The notes under the pieces were generated by a model that was not told the origin of the DNA, searched no databases, and saw nothing but the letters and a program-made list of their open reading frames with translations. Both the position numbers and the translations under genes were made by a program. A stretch of 64,000 bases of DNA, taken from Parvibaculum sp. (lineage in GTDB: Bacteria; Pseudomonadota; Alphaproteobacteria; Parvibaculales; Parvibaculaceae). Shown here piece after piece: positions 9,560 to 19,256 of the stretch. Positions within the stretch are counted from its first letter, which is position 1. Each line of letters starts with the position of its first letter. The stretch lies in contig NZNS01000011.1 of assembly GCA_002694985.1 (NCBI GenBank), positions 62,001 through 126,000 of the forward strand, written 5' to 3'.

Positions 9560-10412
9560 GCTTCGTCTTGAGGCGGCGAAGCGCCTCCTCGGCCATACCC
9601 GCAATCCGCGTCTCGCCGATATCGACCGCAATATCCTTGCAGGTCTCGAAGGCATCTGCCGCCGCGCCCATATGGCCTGCATGAACTTCGAGGCGGCCAA
9701 GCTCGAAGCGGAGCCCGGCGCGTTGCGGGGCAAGCCAGATCATGCGCGTCACAACCTCGCGGGCGCGCGCGAACTCACCCGCCCTGATTGCGCGGGTCAG
9801 AATATTGTTTTCAAGACGAAGCAGGATGTCGCGCGGGGAAACGGCCTCGCAGGCTTCCGGCGTGAGGCGCGCTTGCGGCCCCTCGACGCCACGCAGCACC
9901 GAGAGAAGATCGGCCGGCGAGAGCGTCTGCCCGCCATTGAAGGGGTCGAGCACCACAGCCTCGCCCGCGCCTTGCAGGCGCAGCACGAAATGGCCCGGAA
10001 AATTAAGGCCCGAAAGATCGAGGCCGATTTTCGTGCCGACATGCAGGTAGAGAATGCCCAGCGTGACGGGAAGGCCTTTGCGACGGTCGATTACATGAGC
10101 GAGGTTCGCATTGCGCGGGTCGTCATAGGTTTCGGCGTCTCCCAGATAGTGGAAGCGGCCCGAGATCACGCCCGCGAGCGCGCCTGCGGCGACACCGCAG
10201 GGCATCGACGCATTTTCATCCAGCGCGCTGCGCGCTGCGGCAACGATTTCATCGAGATGCGTGCGGTAGCCATCGAGTGAAATTTCCGGGCGGTCGCAGG
10301 CCGCGAGCGCCAACGCCAGCGACGCGATATCGAGTTCCGCGTCGGGGGCCTTGCCCGCCGCGCGCAATTCGCGCTCCAGCTGTCTCTCGCGTTCCGACAT
10401 GACAAACATCAT
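9552..10412 (-). CDS. SirB1 family protein (transglutaminase-like plus TPR region)
   Basis: 286 aa. The transglutaminase-like core contains GLPVTLGILYLHVGTKIGLDLSGLNFPGHFVLR and DPFNGGQTLSPADL, both typical of SirB1/YchA proteins. The C-terminal third (about 200-275) is helical with a tetratricopeptide-like pattern (LAPQRAGLRFELGRLEVHAGHMGAAADAFETC). The family is cytoplasmic and has no proven enzyme activity. Several Met codons stand at the front (MMFVMSERERQ); position 10400 is an equally possible start. It follows the BON lipoprotein gene by about 46 bp on the same strand and may be co-transcribed with rsmI-yraN. Confidence 0.88.
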   Translation of the reverse strand: MMFVMSERERQLERELRAAGKAPDAELDIASLALALAACDRPEISLDGYRTHLDEIVAAARSALDENASMPCGVAAGALAGVISGRFHYLGDAETYDDPRNANLAHVIDRRKGLPVTLGILYLHVGTKIGLDLSGLNFPGHFVLRLQGAGEAVVLDPFNGGQTLSPADLLSVLRGVEGPQARLTPEACEAVSPRDILLRLENNILTRAIRAGEFARAREVVTRMIWLAPQRAGLRFELGRLEVHAGHMGAAADAFETCKDIAVDIGETRIAGMAEEALRRLKTKLN

Positions 10413-10458
10413 GGCGCGGAAAGGAGAAGCGCGGCAAGCACCGAAATGAGACCGGCGC

Positions 10459-11058
10459 TCAGTTTGCGCGGTTCTTCACCTCGACATAGGAAACGACATT
10501 GCGCACACCCTTGATATCGCGCGCATGAGCAATGACGCGGTCGAGTTCGGCCCGGTCGAGCGCGGTGCCCATCAGGTAGATCACGCCGTTCGACGTCTCG
10601 ATCGAATAGTTGAGGCTGCTGACATTGCCGTCGCCGGTGAGGCGCGCGCGCAATTTGGTCGTGATCGTCGTGTCGCTTACCGATTGCGAAAAGCTGCCTT
10701 CCTGCCCGGTCGCCAGTTCGTTGATGACCTCTTTCACGCCGCCGATAGTCCAGACGAGACGCGTGACGGCGATACGGTCGTCCTGTGCGGGAACATGGCC
10801 GGTGAGGAGCACCCTGCCCTTGCGCACCTGCGTGGAGATGCCGGAATAAAGGTTCGAATGTTCCGCGAGAAGCTTCCGGTTTATCTCGAATGCGATCTCG
10901 TTGTCGTCCACCCCCTGTTCGAGCCCGCGATCCTGCGAGGCGCCGACTGCCGCCGCGCCGCCGCCTGCCGCGATCAGGGGCACACAGGCGCCCAGGGAAA
11001 ACATCGCGAGCGAAAAAGCCGTAACGGCGAACAGCGCGAAAGGCTGGCGCATCTTCAA
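10459..11058 (-). CDS. BON domain lipoprotein, DolP (YraP)-like
   Basis: 199 aa. An N-terminal lipoprotein signal ends in SLGAC with Cys25. Two BON domains follow (about 47-115 and 123-190), with the typical cores IAFEINRKLLAEHSNL..VLLTGHVP and DTTITTKLRARLTGDG..VIYLMGTALD. DolP/YraP is an outer-membrane-associated, phospholipid-binding lipoprotein that supports envelope integrity. The same order rsmI-yraN-dolP and a neighbouring lpoA occur in Escherichia coli, so context supports the assignment. A Met at residue 3 is an alternative start. Confidence 0.9.
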   Translation of the reverse strand: MKMRQPFALFAVTAFSLAMFSLGACVPLIAAGGGAAAVGASQDRGLEQGVDDNEIAFEINRKLLAEHSNLYSGISTQVRKGRVLLTGHVPAQDDRIAVTRLVWTIGGVKEVINELATGQEGSFSQSVSDTTITTKLRARLTGDGNVSSLNYSIETSNGVIYLMGTALDRAELDRVIAHARDIKGVRNVVSYVEVKNRAN

Positions 11059-11111
11059 TCCCCATCTGTGCGTTTCGTCGGGCGGAGAATGAGCGGCAAG
11101 CTGCGGCGAGA

Positions 11112-11486
11112 TTATGGCCGCCAGGCATCGGCGAGATGTTGCGGCAGGCGGCCGGGCGCGACGAGAACCACATCGAAGCGGAGATCAAGGCCGGACAGCG
11201 CGGGATTGCGGCCGATGAAATGCGCGGCGGCGCGCTCCAGCCTGCGCTGCTGGCGGGGCAGGATCGCCTCCACCACCTCGCCCTGCGCCCTCGCCTTCAC
11301 CTCGACAATGGCGAGGCTCCCCCCGCGGCGCACCACCATGTCGATTTCGCCGGCGGGCGTTTTCAGGCGGCGGGCCAGAATGCGGTAGCCCTTGAGGCGG
11401 AACATGAGGGCGGCAAACGCCTCGGCACGCAAACCAAGGCGATAGGCGGCGCGGCCCGTGGCGGCATTACCGCGCCGTCCCGCCAT
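11112..11486 (-). CDS. YraN / UPF0102 nuclease-fold protein
   Basis: 124 aa from the ATG at 11486, one base after the rsmI stop (TAA at 11488-11490), which fits tight coupling; a longer reading frame upstream would overlap rsmI. The restriction-endonuclease-like core is visible as GLRAEAFAALMFRLKGYRILARR, PAGEIDMVVRRGGSLAIVEVKAR (E-x-D...E-V-K catalytic-type motif) and LRFDVVLV. The family is linked with Holliday-junction-like or DNA-processing folds, but its function is not established. Neighbours rsmI and dolP-like match the classic arrangement. Confidence 0.9.
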   Translation of the reverse strand: MAGRRGNAATGRAAYRLGLRAEAFAALMFRLKGYRILARRLKTPAGEIDMVVRRGGSLAIVEVKARAQGEVVEAILPRQQRRLERAAAHFIGRNPALSGLDLRFDVVLVAPGRLPQHLADAWRP

Positions 11487-11487
11487 T

Positions 11488-12360
11488 TTATTTTGCACCG
11501 GAGAGTTCGAGCGCACGGGCATAGATCTCGCGGCGCGGAAGACCCGTGACAGATACGACTTCGGCGACCGCATCCTTCAGCGAGGCGCGCTGGAGCGCAT
11601 TCTCGATCATGGTATCGACCTCATGCGCACAGAGCGCGGCGTGCTTTTCCGGCGGGCCGACGACGATCACGATTTCGCCTTTCGGAGCGCCCGCTTCGGC
11701 GTAATGCGCGGCGAGTTCGGCAAGGGTCCCGCGCCGCACCTCCTCGAATTTCTTGGTCAGTTCGCGCGTCACCGCCGCCTCGCGCGGGCCGAGCGCGGCC
11801 GCCATGTCGGTGAGAGAGGCTTCGAGGCGGTTGGCGCTTTCAAGAAAGACGAGCGTTGAGGGAATCCGGCCCATTTCCGCCAGCTCCCTGCGGCGCGCTT
11901 CCTGTTTTGCGGGAAGGAAGCCCGCGAAGAAGAAGCGGTCCGTCGGCAGGCCCGCCAGCGTCAGGGCGGCGAGAACGGAAGAGGCGCCGGGTAGCGCGGT
12001 CACGTTATGGCCCGCATCGAGCGCCTCGCGCACGAGCTTCAGTCCCGGATCGGAGACAAGCGGCGTGCCTGCATCCGAGACCAGCGCGACCGCCTCGCCC
12101 GCTTCCAGCCGCCGAAGCACACGAGGGCGCATCTCGGCTGCATTATGGTCGTGATAGGGGGCGGTCTTCGCGGAAATCCCGTGAATGGCGAAGAGCTTCG
12201 CTGTTACCCGTGTATCCTCGCAAAGCACGAGATCGGCGCGGCCCAGCACATCGAGCGCGCGCAGCGTGATGTCGCCCGCATTGCCGATGGGGGTCGCCGT
12301 CACATAGAGGCCCGGGGTGAGCCGCGGCGACAGGGTGTTCTTTTCTCCGGTCTTCTCCAT
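11488..12360 (-). CDS. rsmI: 16S rRNA (cytidine1402-2'-O)-methyltransferase
   Basis: 290 aa. Tetrapyrrole-methylase fold with GLYVTATPIGNAGDITLRALDVLG, LCEDTRV, the loop ALVSDAGTPLVSDPGLKLVR and ALPGASSVLAALTLAGLPTDRF. It methylates the 2'-hydroxyl of C1402 in helix 44 of 16S rRNA using SAM. It is divergent from the LpoA-like gene across 128 bp and leads the small operon rsmI-yraN-dolP. Short 290-residue length is normal for the family. Confidence 0.95.
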   Translation of the reverse strand: MEKTGEKNTLSPRLTPGLYVTATPIGNAGDITLRALDVLGRADLVLCEDTRVTAKLFAIHGISAKTAPYHDHNAAEMRPRVLRRLEAGEAVALVSDAGTPLVSDPGLKLVREALDAGHNVTALPGASSVLAALTLAGLPTDRFFFAGFLPAKQEARRRELAEMGRIPSTLVFLESANRLEASLTDMAAALGPREAAVTRELTKKFEEVRRGTLAELAAHYAEAGAPKGEIVIVVGPPEKHAALCAHEVDTMIENALQRASLKDAVAEVVSVTGLPRREIYARALELSGAK

Positions 12361-12488
12361 GGCGCGACCTTGACCCCGGCGGGGCGATTTGGCAACGGCC
12401 CGATGAACGGCCCCGGTTAACCAGCAAAGCGCGCGGGGGCTTACGTGTGTTTACTTGAGCGGGAGCGCCCGGTACCCTCCGCACTCGC

Positions 12489-13796
12489 ATGTTTCGCGTC
12501 TTTTTTCAGGAAAATCCGGTGACAGAACCCGCAGCTTCCGCCCGCCCCGGCCTCTTGAACGCCACCAGGGCCGTGCTCCTTCTCGGCATGGCACTGACGC
12601 TCGCGGCCTGTGGCGGAAACCGCCAGGCTGCGCCGCCGCCGCAGGTGACGCCACCGCCCAAGGTGGAAGTGACGCCGCCACCCATCGCGGAGAAGCCGGC
12701 CTATACGCGCGATCCCTCACGCTTCTACAACCCGGCCTATATGGCGGGTGAGGAACCGATCCGCGTTGCGCTGCTGCTGCCCTTCAATTCATCGCGGCAG
12801 AATGTGCGCACGCTTTCCAATGCGCTCTACAATGCCGCGCAGCTCGCGCTTTTCGAGTTCGACCGGGACAACATCGTGCTGATGCCAAAGGCGACCGGCG
12901 GCTCGGCGAACGGAGCCAGGCGCGCGGCGAAAGAAGCACTCGATGCGGGTGCAGACCTCATTCTCGGACCACTCTTCGCCGAAGAAGTCTCCGCAGTGGG
13001 CCAGCTTGCCGCAGACGTCAACGTCCCCGTCGTCGCCTTTTCGTCCGACAGCTCGGTCGGCGGCGGCAATGTGCATCTTCTTTCCTTCCCGCTTGACGAA
13101 GACGTGGACCGCATCGTCGATTATGCGACGCTGCAAGGCATCACGCGCTATGCGGCGCTCTATCCGCAAGGCACCTATGGCAACCGCGTACGCGCCGCCT
13201 TCCAGCAGGCCGTGTCGGCGCGGGCGGGCGAAGTGGTGGCAAGCGCCAGCTATCCCTCGAATGCACAAGGCATGTATGAGCCGGCGCAGCGCGTCGCGAA
13301 CGCCTATGGCGGCGGCAATTATCACGCGGTCTTCCTGCCCGAAGGCGGTTCAAAACTGAAATCGCTGGCGCCGCTGCTGCCCTATTACGATGTCGATCCG
13401 CGCGACGTGAAATTTCTGGGCACCGGGCTCTGGGACGACCCGTCGCTCACGCGCGAACCGCCGCTCAACGGTGCGTGGTATCCCGCACCGCCGCCGGAAG
13501 GGCATGACCAGTTCCTGATCCGCTACCGGCGCGCCTATGGCTCGACGCCACCGCGCATTGCGAGCCTCGGCTATGACGCGGTGAGCCTTGCGATCGCGCT
13601 GTCGACATTGCCGCGCGGGGTGCGCTTCACACCGGAGGCGCTGACCAATCCGGACGGCTTTGCGGGCGTCGACGGCATCTTCCGCTTCATGCCGGATGGC
13701 AGCACCGAGCGGGGCCTTGCCGTTCTCGAAATCAGGCCGGGCGGCGCTGTCGTGATCGATCCCGCACCGACGAGCTTCCGCCCGCAGGTTTTCTGA
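12489..13796 (+). CDS. LpoA-like penicillin-binding-protein activator lipoprotein
   Basis: 435 aa. It has a long N-terminal signal region ending in LTLAACGG (Cys near residue 41), then a proline-rich linker (APPPQVTPPPKVEVTPPP), and then a periplasmic-binding-protein type 1 fold (about 75-435) with VALLLPFNSSRQNVRTLSNALYNAAQLALF and VNVPVVAFSSDSSVGG. In gammaproteobacteria LpoA activates PBP1A and sits next to rsmI and yraN, just as here but divergently oriented. Alphaproteobacterial members are annotated as PBP activators; direct evidence is lacking. Start may be the ATG at 12489 or a nearby GTG. Confidence 0.83.
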   Translation: MFRVFFQENPVTEPAASARPGLLNATRAVLLLGMALTLAACGGNRQAAPPPQVTPPPKVEVTPPPIAEKPAYTRDPSRFYNPAYMAGEEPIRVALLLPFNSSRQNVRTLSNALYNAAQLALFEFDRDNIVLMPKATGGSANGARRAAKEALDAGADLILGPLFAEEVSAVGQLAADVNVPVVAFSSDSSVGGGNVHLLSFPLDEDVDRIVDYATLQGITRYAALYPQGTYGNRVRAAFQQAVSARAGEVVASASYPSNAQGMYEPAQRVANAYGGGNYHAVFLPEGGSKLKSLAPLLPYYDVDPRDVKFLGTGLWDDPSLTREPPLNGAWYPAPPPEGHDQFLIRYRRAYGSTPPRIASLGYDAVSLAIALSTLPRGVRFTPEALTNPDGFAGVDGIFRFMPDGSTERGLAVLEIRPGGAVVIDPAPTSFRPQVF

Positions 13797-13812
13797 ACGA
13801 ACAGGTCCGCGG

Positions 13813-15021
13813 TCAGGCGAGAAGCCGGGCGAGGACGGCATCGAGCAGCATCCGGCCTTTGGATGTCGTGCGAACGATATCGCCTTTCACCGCGAGCAGA
13901 TCGTCCGAGACGAGCGCCGCGATGCGGGCGGGGGAGATTTCCCGTCCCGCGAGGCGCGCATAACGCGCAAGCGAAACGCCTTCTTCAAGACGCAATCCCA
14001 TCAGCATCATCTCGTCGCCCTGCTCTGCCGGCGTAATTTCCTCCACGGCTTCGAACCCGTGGCCGTCGCGCTCCACGGCATTGATCCAGTCGCCGGGCAT
14101 GCGCCGCGCACGGGTTGCGAAGCGCTTGCCCTCCGAGGCGATGCGGCCATGTGCGCCGGGGCCGACGCCCGCATAATCGCCATAGCGCCAATAGACGAGA
14201 TTGTGACGCGAGGCGGCGCCGGGCGCGGCATAGTTCGATACTTCGTAGGCGGATAACCCGGCTTCGGCGCAGATATCGGCCGTCAGCGCATACATTTCCG
14301 CCGCTTCTTCATCTTCCGGCAGCGCGAAGGCGCCCTTTTCGTAAAGGCGCGCAAAGGCCGTATCCGGTTCGATGGTGAGCTGATAGAGCGAGAGGTGATC
14401 CGCCGCATGAGCGAGCGCGTCGCGAAGTTCTCTCTCCCATGCGTCTTTCGTCTGACCGGGACGCGCATAGATCAGGTCGAAGGAAAGGCGCGGGAAGGTG
14501 TCACGCGCGAGCGCAATGGCACTGAGCGCCTCGTCCGCCGAGTGCAGCCTCCCGAGAAACTTAAGCTGCGCGTCGTCGAGCGACTGCACGCCGAGCGAAA
14601 GCCGGTTGACGCCCGCCGCCCTGTATCCCTTGAAGCGGTCCGCCTCGACGCTGGTCGGGTTTGCCTCAAGCGTGATCTCCGCGCCTTCCTCCATCGTCCA
14701 GAGCGAGGCAATCTTCGAGAGCACGGCATCGACCGTTTGCGGCAGCATGAGGGAGGGCGTGCCGCCACCGAAGAAAACGGATCGTACGCGCTGCGGTCCA
14801 GTCAGCCCGCGCATATGTTCCAGCTCGCGGCCGAGCGCGCGCGCCCAGCGCGCCTGATCTATGTTCGCGACGACATGGGAATTGAAATCGCAGTAAGGGC
14901 ATTTCGACTGGCAGAAAGGCCAGTGCACATAAACGCCGAATCCCGGGACATCGGCGCCACCTTCCTTTTCCGGTATGGCGCCGGGTGCATGAGTTGCAGG
15001 GCTATTTGCCGAAGCAGGCAT
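13813..15021 (-). CDS. hemW: HemW, radical SAM haem chaperone (coproporphyrinogen oxidase-like)
   Basis: 402 aa from the ATG at 15021, which overlaps the end of rdgB by 20 bp; the frame stays open further upstream inside rdgB but gives no sensible protein. Radical SAM cluster [10 protein letters not shown] (C-x3-C-x2-C) lies near residue 40, followed by the family motif [11 protein letters not shown] and later [14 protein letters not shown]. The third Cys is followed by DF, as in HemW rather than true HemN, which usually has an extra Cys. HemW binds and delivers haem. It follows rdgB and rph on the same strand. Confidence 0.92.
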   Translation of the reverse strand: MPASANSPATHAPGAIPEKEGGADVPGFGVYVHWPFCQSKCPYCDFNSHVVANIDQARWARALGRELEHMRGLTGPQRVRSVFFGGGTPSLMLPQTVDAVLSKIASLWTMEEGAEITLEANPTSVEADRFKGYRAAGVNRLSLGVQSLDDAQLKFLGRLHSADEALSAIALARDTFPRLSFDLIYARPGQTKDAWERELRDALAHAADHLSLYQLTIEPDTAFARLYEKGAFALPEDEEAAEMYALTADICAEAGLSAYEVSNYAAPGAASRHNLVYWRYGDYAGVGPGAHGRIASEGKRFATRARRMPGDWINAVERDGHGFEAVEEITPAEQGDEMMLMGLRLEEGVSLARYARLAGREISPARIAALVSDDLLAVKGDIVRTTSKGRMLLDAVLARLLA

Positions 15022-15607
15022 CGACAAGCTGCCGGAAGGCATCGGCGCGGTGCGAGATCGCATGTTTCGCCTGCGGCTCCATTTCGCCAAAGGTGATGTC
15101 GTAGCCATTGGCGATGAAGACAGGATCGTAGCCGAAGCCCTTTTCGCCGCGCGGCGGCCAGACAAGTTCGCCGTCCACGCGACCCTCGAAATATTCGACA
15201 TGACCGTCCGGCCAGGCGAGCGCGAGACCGCAGATGAAATGCGCGGAGGTGTCGGAGAGCCCCGCCTCGATCATGCCGCGGCGCAGCTTTTCCATTGCGA
15301 ATTCGAAATCCTTGTTCGGGCCCGCCCAGCGCGCGGAATGGATGCCCGGCGCACCGTTGAGCGCAGTCACGCAAAGGCCGCTATCGTCGGCGAGCGCGGG
15401 CAGGTTTGCCGCCTTGGCCGCCGCAAGCGCCTTCAGCTCCGCATTCTCGCGGAAGGTCTCACCCGTTTCGTCCGGTTCGGCCAGTTCAAGATCGGCGGCC
15501 GAAACCGTCTCGATGCCGAAAGGTGCAAGAAGGTCGGCAATCTCGCGGACCTTGCCGGGATTGTGGCTTGCAACAACGAGCTTGCCGCCCTCGAATTTGC
15601 GCGTCAT
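15002..15607 (-). CDS. rdgB: XTP/dITP diphosphatase (RdgB/HAM1)
   Basis: 201 aa from the ATG at 15607, which overlaps the rph stop in an ATGA arrangement; a longer frame upstream would lie inside rph. The enzyme hydrolyses dITP/XTP to monophosphates, preventing incorporation of non-canonical purines. Signatures: [14 protein letters not shown] (phosphate-binding S-x-N-x-x-K), [21 protein letters not shown] (metal-binding DDSGL), and GFGYDPVFI. The rph-rdgB-hemW order is a common proteobacterial operon. Confidence 0.96.
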   Translation of the reverse strand: MTRKFEGGKLVVASHNPGKVREIADLLAPFGIETVSAADLELAEPDETGETFRENAELKALAAAKAANLPALADDSGLCVTALNGAPGIHSARWAGPNKDFEFAMEKLRRGMIEAGLSDTSAHFICGLALAWPDGHVEYFEGRVDGELVWPPRGEKGFGYDPVFIANGYDITFGEMEPQAKHAISHRADAFRQLVDACFGK

Positions 15608-16320
15608 TTCGAAATGGCTTCCTTCTGAAGCTTCACGAGATCGCTTACGCCCGCTTTGGCGAGCTTCAGCAGCGCGAGGAATTCCTCTTCCGAGAAAGGC
15701 TCGCCTTCCGCCGTGCCCTGGATTTCGCAAATCCCGCCCGAGCCGGTGATGACGAAGTTCGCATCCGTGTCGGCATCGGAATCTTCTGCATAATCAAGGT
15801 CGGACACGGGTGTGCCCTTATAAATGCCGCAGGAGATCGCCGCGACGTGATCCTTGATGACGGGCGCGGAAATCATCGAGCGGGCGCGCATCCATTCGAT
15901 GCACTGGTGAAGCGCGACCCAGGCGCCGGTGATCGAGGCCGTGCGCGTGCCGCCATCGGCCTGCAACACGTCGCAATCGACGCTGATCTGGCGTTCGCCC
16001 AGCGCGCGCAGATCGACAATGGCGCGCAGCGAGCGGCCAATGAGGCGCTGGATTTCCTGTGTGCGGCCGGACTGCTTGCCCTGCGAGGCCTCGCGGCGCA
16101 TGCGGTCATGCGTAGAGCGCGGCAGCATGCCGTATTCGGCCGTCACCCAGCCCTGCCCGCCGCCCTTGAGCCACGGTGGCACCCGTTCTTCAAGGCTTGC
16201 GGTGCAAAGCACATGGGTATCGCCGAAACGGACGAGGCAGGAGCCTTCCGCATGCTTGGCGATGCCGGGTTCGAAGCTGACGGCACGCATTTCGTGCGGC
16301 TGACGTCCGGAAGGGCGCAT
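15604..16320 (-). CDS. rph: Ribonuclease PH
   Basis: 238 aa, exactly the family length, from the ATG at 16320 ([12 protein letters not shown]). The enzyme is a phosphorolytic 3'-5' exoribonuclease that trims tRNA 3' ends. Visible motifs: [75 protein letters not shown]. It is transcribed away from hrcA and overlaps rdgB by 4 bp. Two upstream in-frame Met codons exist but precede the family start. Confidence 0.97.
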   Translation of the reverse strand: MRPSGRQPHEMRAVSFEPGIAKHAEGSCLVRFGDTHVLCTASLEERVPPWLKGGGQGWVTAEYGMLPRSTHDRMRREASQGKQSGRTQEIQRLIGRSLRAIVDLRALGERQISVDCDVLQADGGTRTASITGAWVALHQCIEWMRARSMISAPVIKDHVAAISCGIYKGTPVSDLDYAEDSDADTDANFVITGSGGICEIQGTAEGEPFSEEEFLALLKLAKAGVSDLVKLQKEAISK

Positions 16321-16604
16321 ATTCGGGTATCCAGTGCTGTCTGGTCTTTGAATCTGGGCGATCACTTATGCCGAAGGCCTTGTTACATGGGGGCTGACCT
16401 TCCGTAAAGGCGGCGCGCGCTCTCCGCTTTGCGGGCTCGCCCTGCCCGCTTGCGCGCACGTCATTGATTCCAGTATTGACGCCGGCGTTCGTCGCGCCTC
16501 TCCCGGTATCCACAAGAATTCCGCCGATAAAGGTTTCCAGCCGCGGGAAAGCGATCTAGATTATTTCTCAATATCAGAGACTTACGAGGAGGCAGGTTAC
16601 GAAT

Positions 16605-17660
16605 ATGGTTGGCGTGATGGATCTCAATGAGCGCTCGCGCGAGATCCTGCGCCGAGTGGTCGAGACCTATCTGGAAACCGGCGAGCCTGTCGGTTCGCGG
16701 TTCCTGTCGCGCCAGCTCCCCCTTTCGCTTTCCGCCGCCTCGATCCGTAACGTGATGTCGGATCTGGAGGCACTGGGTCTCATTTTCGCTCCCCATACCA
16801 GCGCAGGGCGCATGCCGACGGAAGCGGGCCTGCGCATGTTCGTGGACGGGCTTCTCGAAATCGGCGACCTGACCGACGAGGAGCGCATTTCGATCGAGCA
16901 GCAGGTCTCGGGCTCGCACAAAAGCGTCGAGGACGTTCTGGACGAGGCATCGAAGCTTCTCTCCGGGCTCAGCCACGGCGCGGGCTTCGTCGTCGCACCG
17001 ACCTATGACGCGGCGCTGAAACATATCGAGTTCGTGCCCATCGACGCGGACCGCGCCCTCGTCGTCATCGTGACGGAAGGCGGCGCGGTCGAAAACCGGG
17101 TCATTGAAGTACCCAAGGGGCTGACGCCGTCCGCGCTTGCCGAAGCGACGAATTATCTCAACGCACAGTTGCGAGGGCGCACGCTCGACGAAGCGAAAGC
17201 CTATCTCGCGCGCGAACTCGAAACGCAGAAAGCCGAGCTGAACGAACTGACCGCAAAGGTGATCGAGGCGGGACTTGCGACCTGGTCGGGCTCGAGTGCG
17301 CCTAACGATCCGCTGGAAAAATCGCTGATCGTGCGCGGCCGCTCACGGCTTCTCGAAGATGTGCATGCGGTCGAAGACCTCGAACGCATAAGGCTTCTTT
17401 TCGACGAACTCGAAAACAAGCGCGACCTCGTGCAGCTGCTCGGCCTTGCGGAGGAAGCGGACGGGGTTCGCATCTTCATCGGCTCCGAAAACAAGCTTTT
17501 CTCTCTTTCAGGCTCGTCTCTGATCGTGAGCCCCTATATGGATACACAACAGCGCGTGGTTGGCGTCCTCGGCGTGATCGGGCCGACGCGGCTCAACTAT
17601 GCCCGCGTGATCCCGATGGTCGACTACACGGCCAAGCTGCTCGGTCGCCTTATCAACTAA
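16605..17660 (+). CDS. hrcA: Heat-inducible transcription repressor HrcA
   Basis: 351 aa. An N-terminal winged helix-turn-helix ([47 protein letters not shown]) is followed by a GAF-like domain (about 100-250) and an insertion/dimerisation region. HrcA binds CIRCE elements (TTAGCACTC-N9-GAGTGCTAA) and represses groESL in alphaproteobacteria. I find no CIRCE in the window, so its target is elsewhere. A strong AGGAGG lies 12 bases before the ATG at 16605; a second ATG at 16617 is also possible. It precedes grpE. Confidence 0.95.
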   Translation: MVGVMDLNERSREILRRVVETYLETGEPVGSRFLSRQLPLSLSAASIRNVMSDLEALGLIFAPHTSAGRMPTEAGLRMFVDGLLEIGDLTDEERISIEQQVSGSHKSVEDVLDEASKLLSGLSHGAGFVVAPTYDAALKHIEFVPIDADRALVVIVTEGGAVENRVIEVPKGLTPSALAEATNYLNAQLRGRTLDEAKAYLARELETQKAELNELTAKVIEAGLATWSGSSAPNDPLEKSLIVRGRSRLLEDVHAVEDLERIRLLFDELENKRDLVQLLGLAEEADGVRIFIGSENKLFSLSGSSLIVSPYMDTQQRVVGVLGVIGPTRLNYARVIPMVDYTAKLLGRLIN

Positions 17661-17760
17661 CCGCCCACTCCAAGCCCCCCGCGACGGGGTGCCCGGTTGA
17701 CATATGGCCGCCCGGCGCGCACATCGGGACTCATGTGGGCCAGCACTATCGGATTGAGAA

Positions 17761-18408
17761 ATGACCGACGAAAAGAACAAACCTGAAGCTGAAACCCCCG
17801 CGGAACCCGCGGAAACGCTCGCAGAAGAGCTTTCCGAGGAACCGGCGGCGCAGGGCGAAGCGCAAGACCCGGCCCAGAATTCCGCCATGAGCGAACCCGA
17901 CATCGCGGCCATTCAGGCCGAGAATGCCGATCTGCGGGACCGGCTGCTGCGGGCAGCCGCCGAAATGGAAAACACGCGCAAGCGCGCCGAGCGGGAAAAA
18001 CAGGACGCCGCGCGCTACGCCAATGCCGGTTTTGCGCGCGACATGCTGGAGGTTTCCGACAATCTGCGCCGCGCACTCGCGACATTGAAGGAAGAAGAGC
18101 GAAAAACCGCCGACGACAGCGTCAAGGCGATGGCCGAAGGCGTCGAAATGACGGAACGGCAGCTTGCCGCCATTCTGGAGCGTCATGGCATCAAGGAAAT
18201 CACGCCGAAGCCAGGCGAGCGTTTTGACCCGAACCATCATGAGGCGATGTTCGAGGTGCCGGGTACCGAGCACCCGACGGGCAGCGTCGTGCAGGTGCTG
18301 GAGGCGGGCTACAAGATCGGCGACCGGCTGCTGCGCGCGGCGCGCGTCGGCGTGGCAAAGAACGAGGATGGCGCGCAAAACGGCGGCAAGGTCGACACCA
18401 CGGCCTGA
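17761..18408 (+). CDS. grpE: Nucleotide exchange factor GrpE
   Basis: 215 aa. An acidic, disordered N-terminus (about 1-50, rich in Glu/Ala/Pro) leads into a long coiled coil (DLRDRLLRAAAEMENTRKRAEREKQDAARYANAGFARDMLEVSDNLRRAL) and the beta-wing domain with FDPNHHEAMFEVPG and GYKIGDRLLRAARVGVAK. GrpE releases ADP from DnaK. It follows hrcA after 100 bp, the usual alphaproteobacterial hrcA-grpE order, separated from dnaKJ by two unrelated genes. Confidence 0.96.
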   Translation: MTDEKNKPEAETPAEPAETLAEELSEEPAAQGEAQDPAQNSAMSEPDIAAIQAENADLRDRLLRAAAEMENTRKRAEREKQDAARYANAGFARDMLEVSDNLRRALATLKEEERKTADDSVKAMAEGVEMTERQLAAILERHGIKEITPKPGERFDPNHHEAMFEVPGTEHPTGSVVQVLEAGYKIGDRLLRAARVGVAKNEDGAQNGGKVDTTA

Positions 18409-18551
18409 ACCAGGCCGCACGGCATCATTTTTCACGCTACTCTTTACCTTGCCTCACCTTGCCTCTTGGGTTTGCCGGCTCCATCTGAGCCATAACATTG
18501 TTATAGGCCGGAGCCGGGAGAGGCACGGTACACATGAGAGGAGGGCGGATC

Positions 18552-19256
18552 ATGGTTCAGCTATGGGCGGCGGCGGCGTTTTTTCTGGGCATTCATCTGA
18601 TTGTGGCGGGATCGGGCCTGCGGGCGAAGATCGTCGGCGTGGTGGGCGAGCGGGCCTGGCTCGCGAGTTTCTCGGTCCTTTCCCTCGCGGGTATCTCGTG
18701 GCTCGCCTTCAGCTTCAATCAGGCCGTGCTGGGGCCCAACCATCTCTTTTGGGTGGCACCTGAATGGGCCTATCACCTCGCGCCGTTGGTCGTGCTTGTC
18801 GCGGCGCTCTTTGCGGTGATCGGCGTCACGACGCCGAACCCGACAGCGGTCGGCGCCGAAGCGCTGGCCGAGAAGCCGGAAACGGTGAAGGGCGTGCTCC
18901 GCATCACGCGGCATCCCTTCCTCTGGGGCGTCGCGATCTGGGCGCTCTGGCACATCCTCGTCAATGGCGACAAGGCCTCGATCATCTTCTTCGGTACCTT
19001 TGCGCTGCTGGCAATGCTGGGCACCTTCTCCATCGATGACAAGAAGCGAAAGCGCCTCGGTGAGGCGTGGAACGACTTTGCGGCCAAGACCTCGAACCTG
19101 CCTTTTGCGGCGATCTTTGCCGGGCGCAATCGGTTGAAGTTCGGTGAACTGGGCTGGTGGCGAATCCTGCTCGCGCTTATCGTATTCGGCGGGCTTTTCT
19201 ATGCCCATCTCTGGCTTTTCGGCGTGTCGGCGGTGCCGGGCTGGCAGCCTTATTGA
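18552..19256 (+). CDS. NnrU family membrane protein
   Basis: 234 aa from the ATG at 18552, chosen because GGAGGG lies a few bases upstream; an ATG at 18534 is in frame. About six hydrophobic segments; the central motif LRITRHPFLWGVAIWALWHILVNGD with RHP is shared by NnrU and isoprenylcysteine methyltransferase-like proteins. A positively charged stretch DDKKRKRLGEAWNDF lies in a cytoplasmic loop. NnrU was named from nitric-oxide/nitrite reduction clusters in Rhodobacter, but no denitrification genes lie here and the function is open. Its end overlaps the convergent AlkB-like gene. Confidence 0.87.
   Translation: MVQLWAAAAFFLGIHLIVAGSGLRAKIVGVVGERAWLASFSVLSLAGISWLAFSFNQAVLGPNHLFWVAPEWAYHLAPLVVLVAALFAVIGVTTPNPTAVGAEALAEKPETVKGVLRITRHPFLWGVAIWALWHILVNGDKASIIFFGTFALLAMLGTFSIDDKKRKRLGEAWNDFAAKTSNLPFAAIFAGRNRLKFGELGWWRILLALIVFGGLFYAHLWLFGVSAVPGWQPY

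Noticed and set aside
16449..16476. CTTG-N18-CAGTAT resembling an RpoH promoter ahead of hrcA
   Set aside because: The -10 fits poorly and is about 130 bp from hrcA; not enough to call.
16321..16604. CIRCE element for HrcA
   Set aside because: No TTAGCACTC-N9-GAGTGCTAA or near match found near hrcA, grpE or dnaK.
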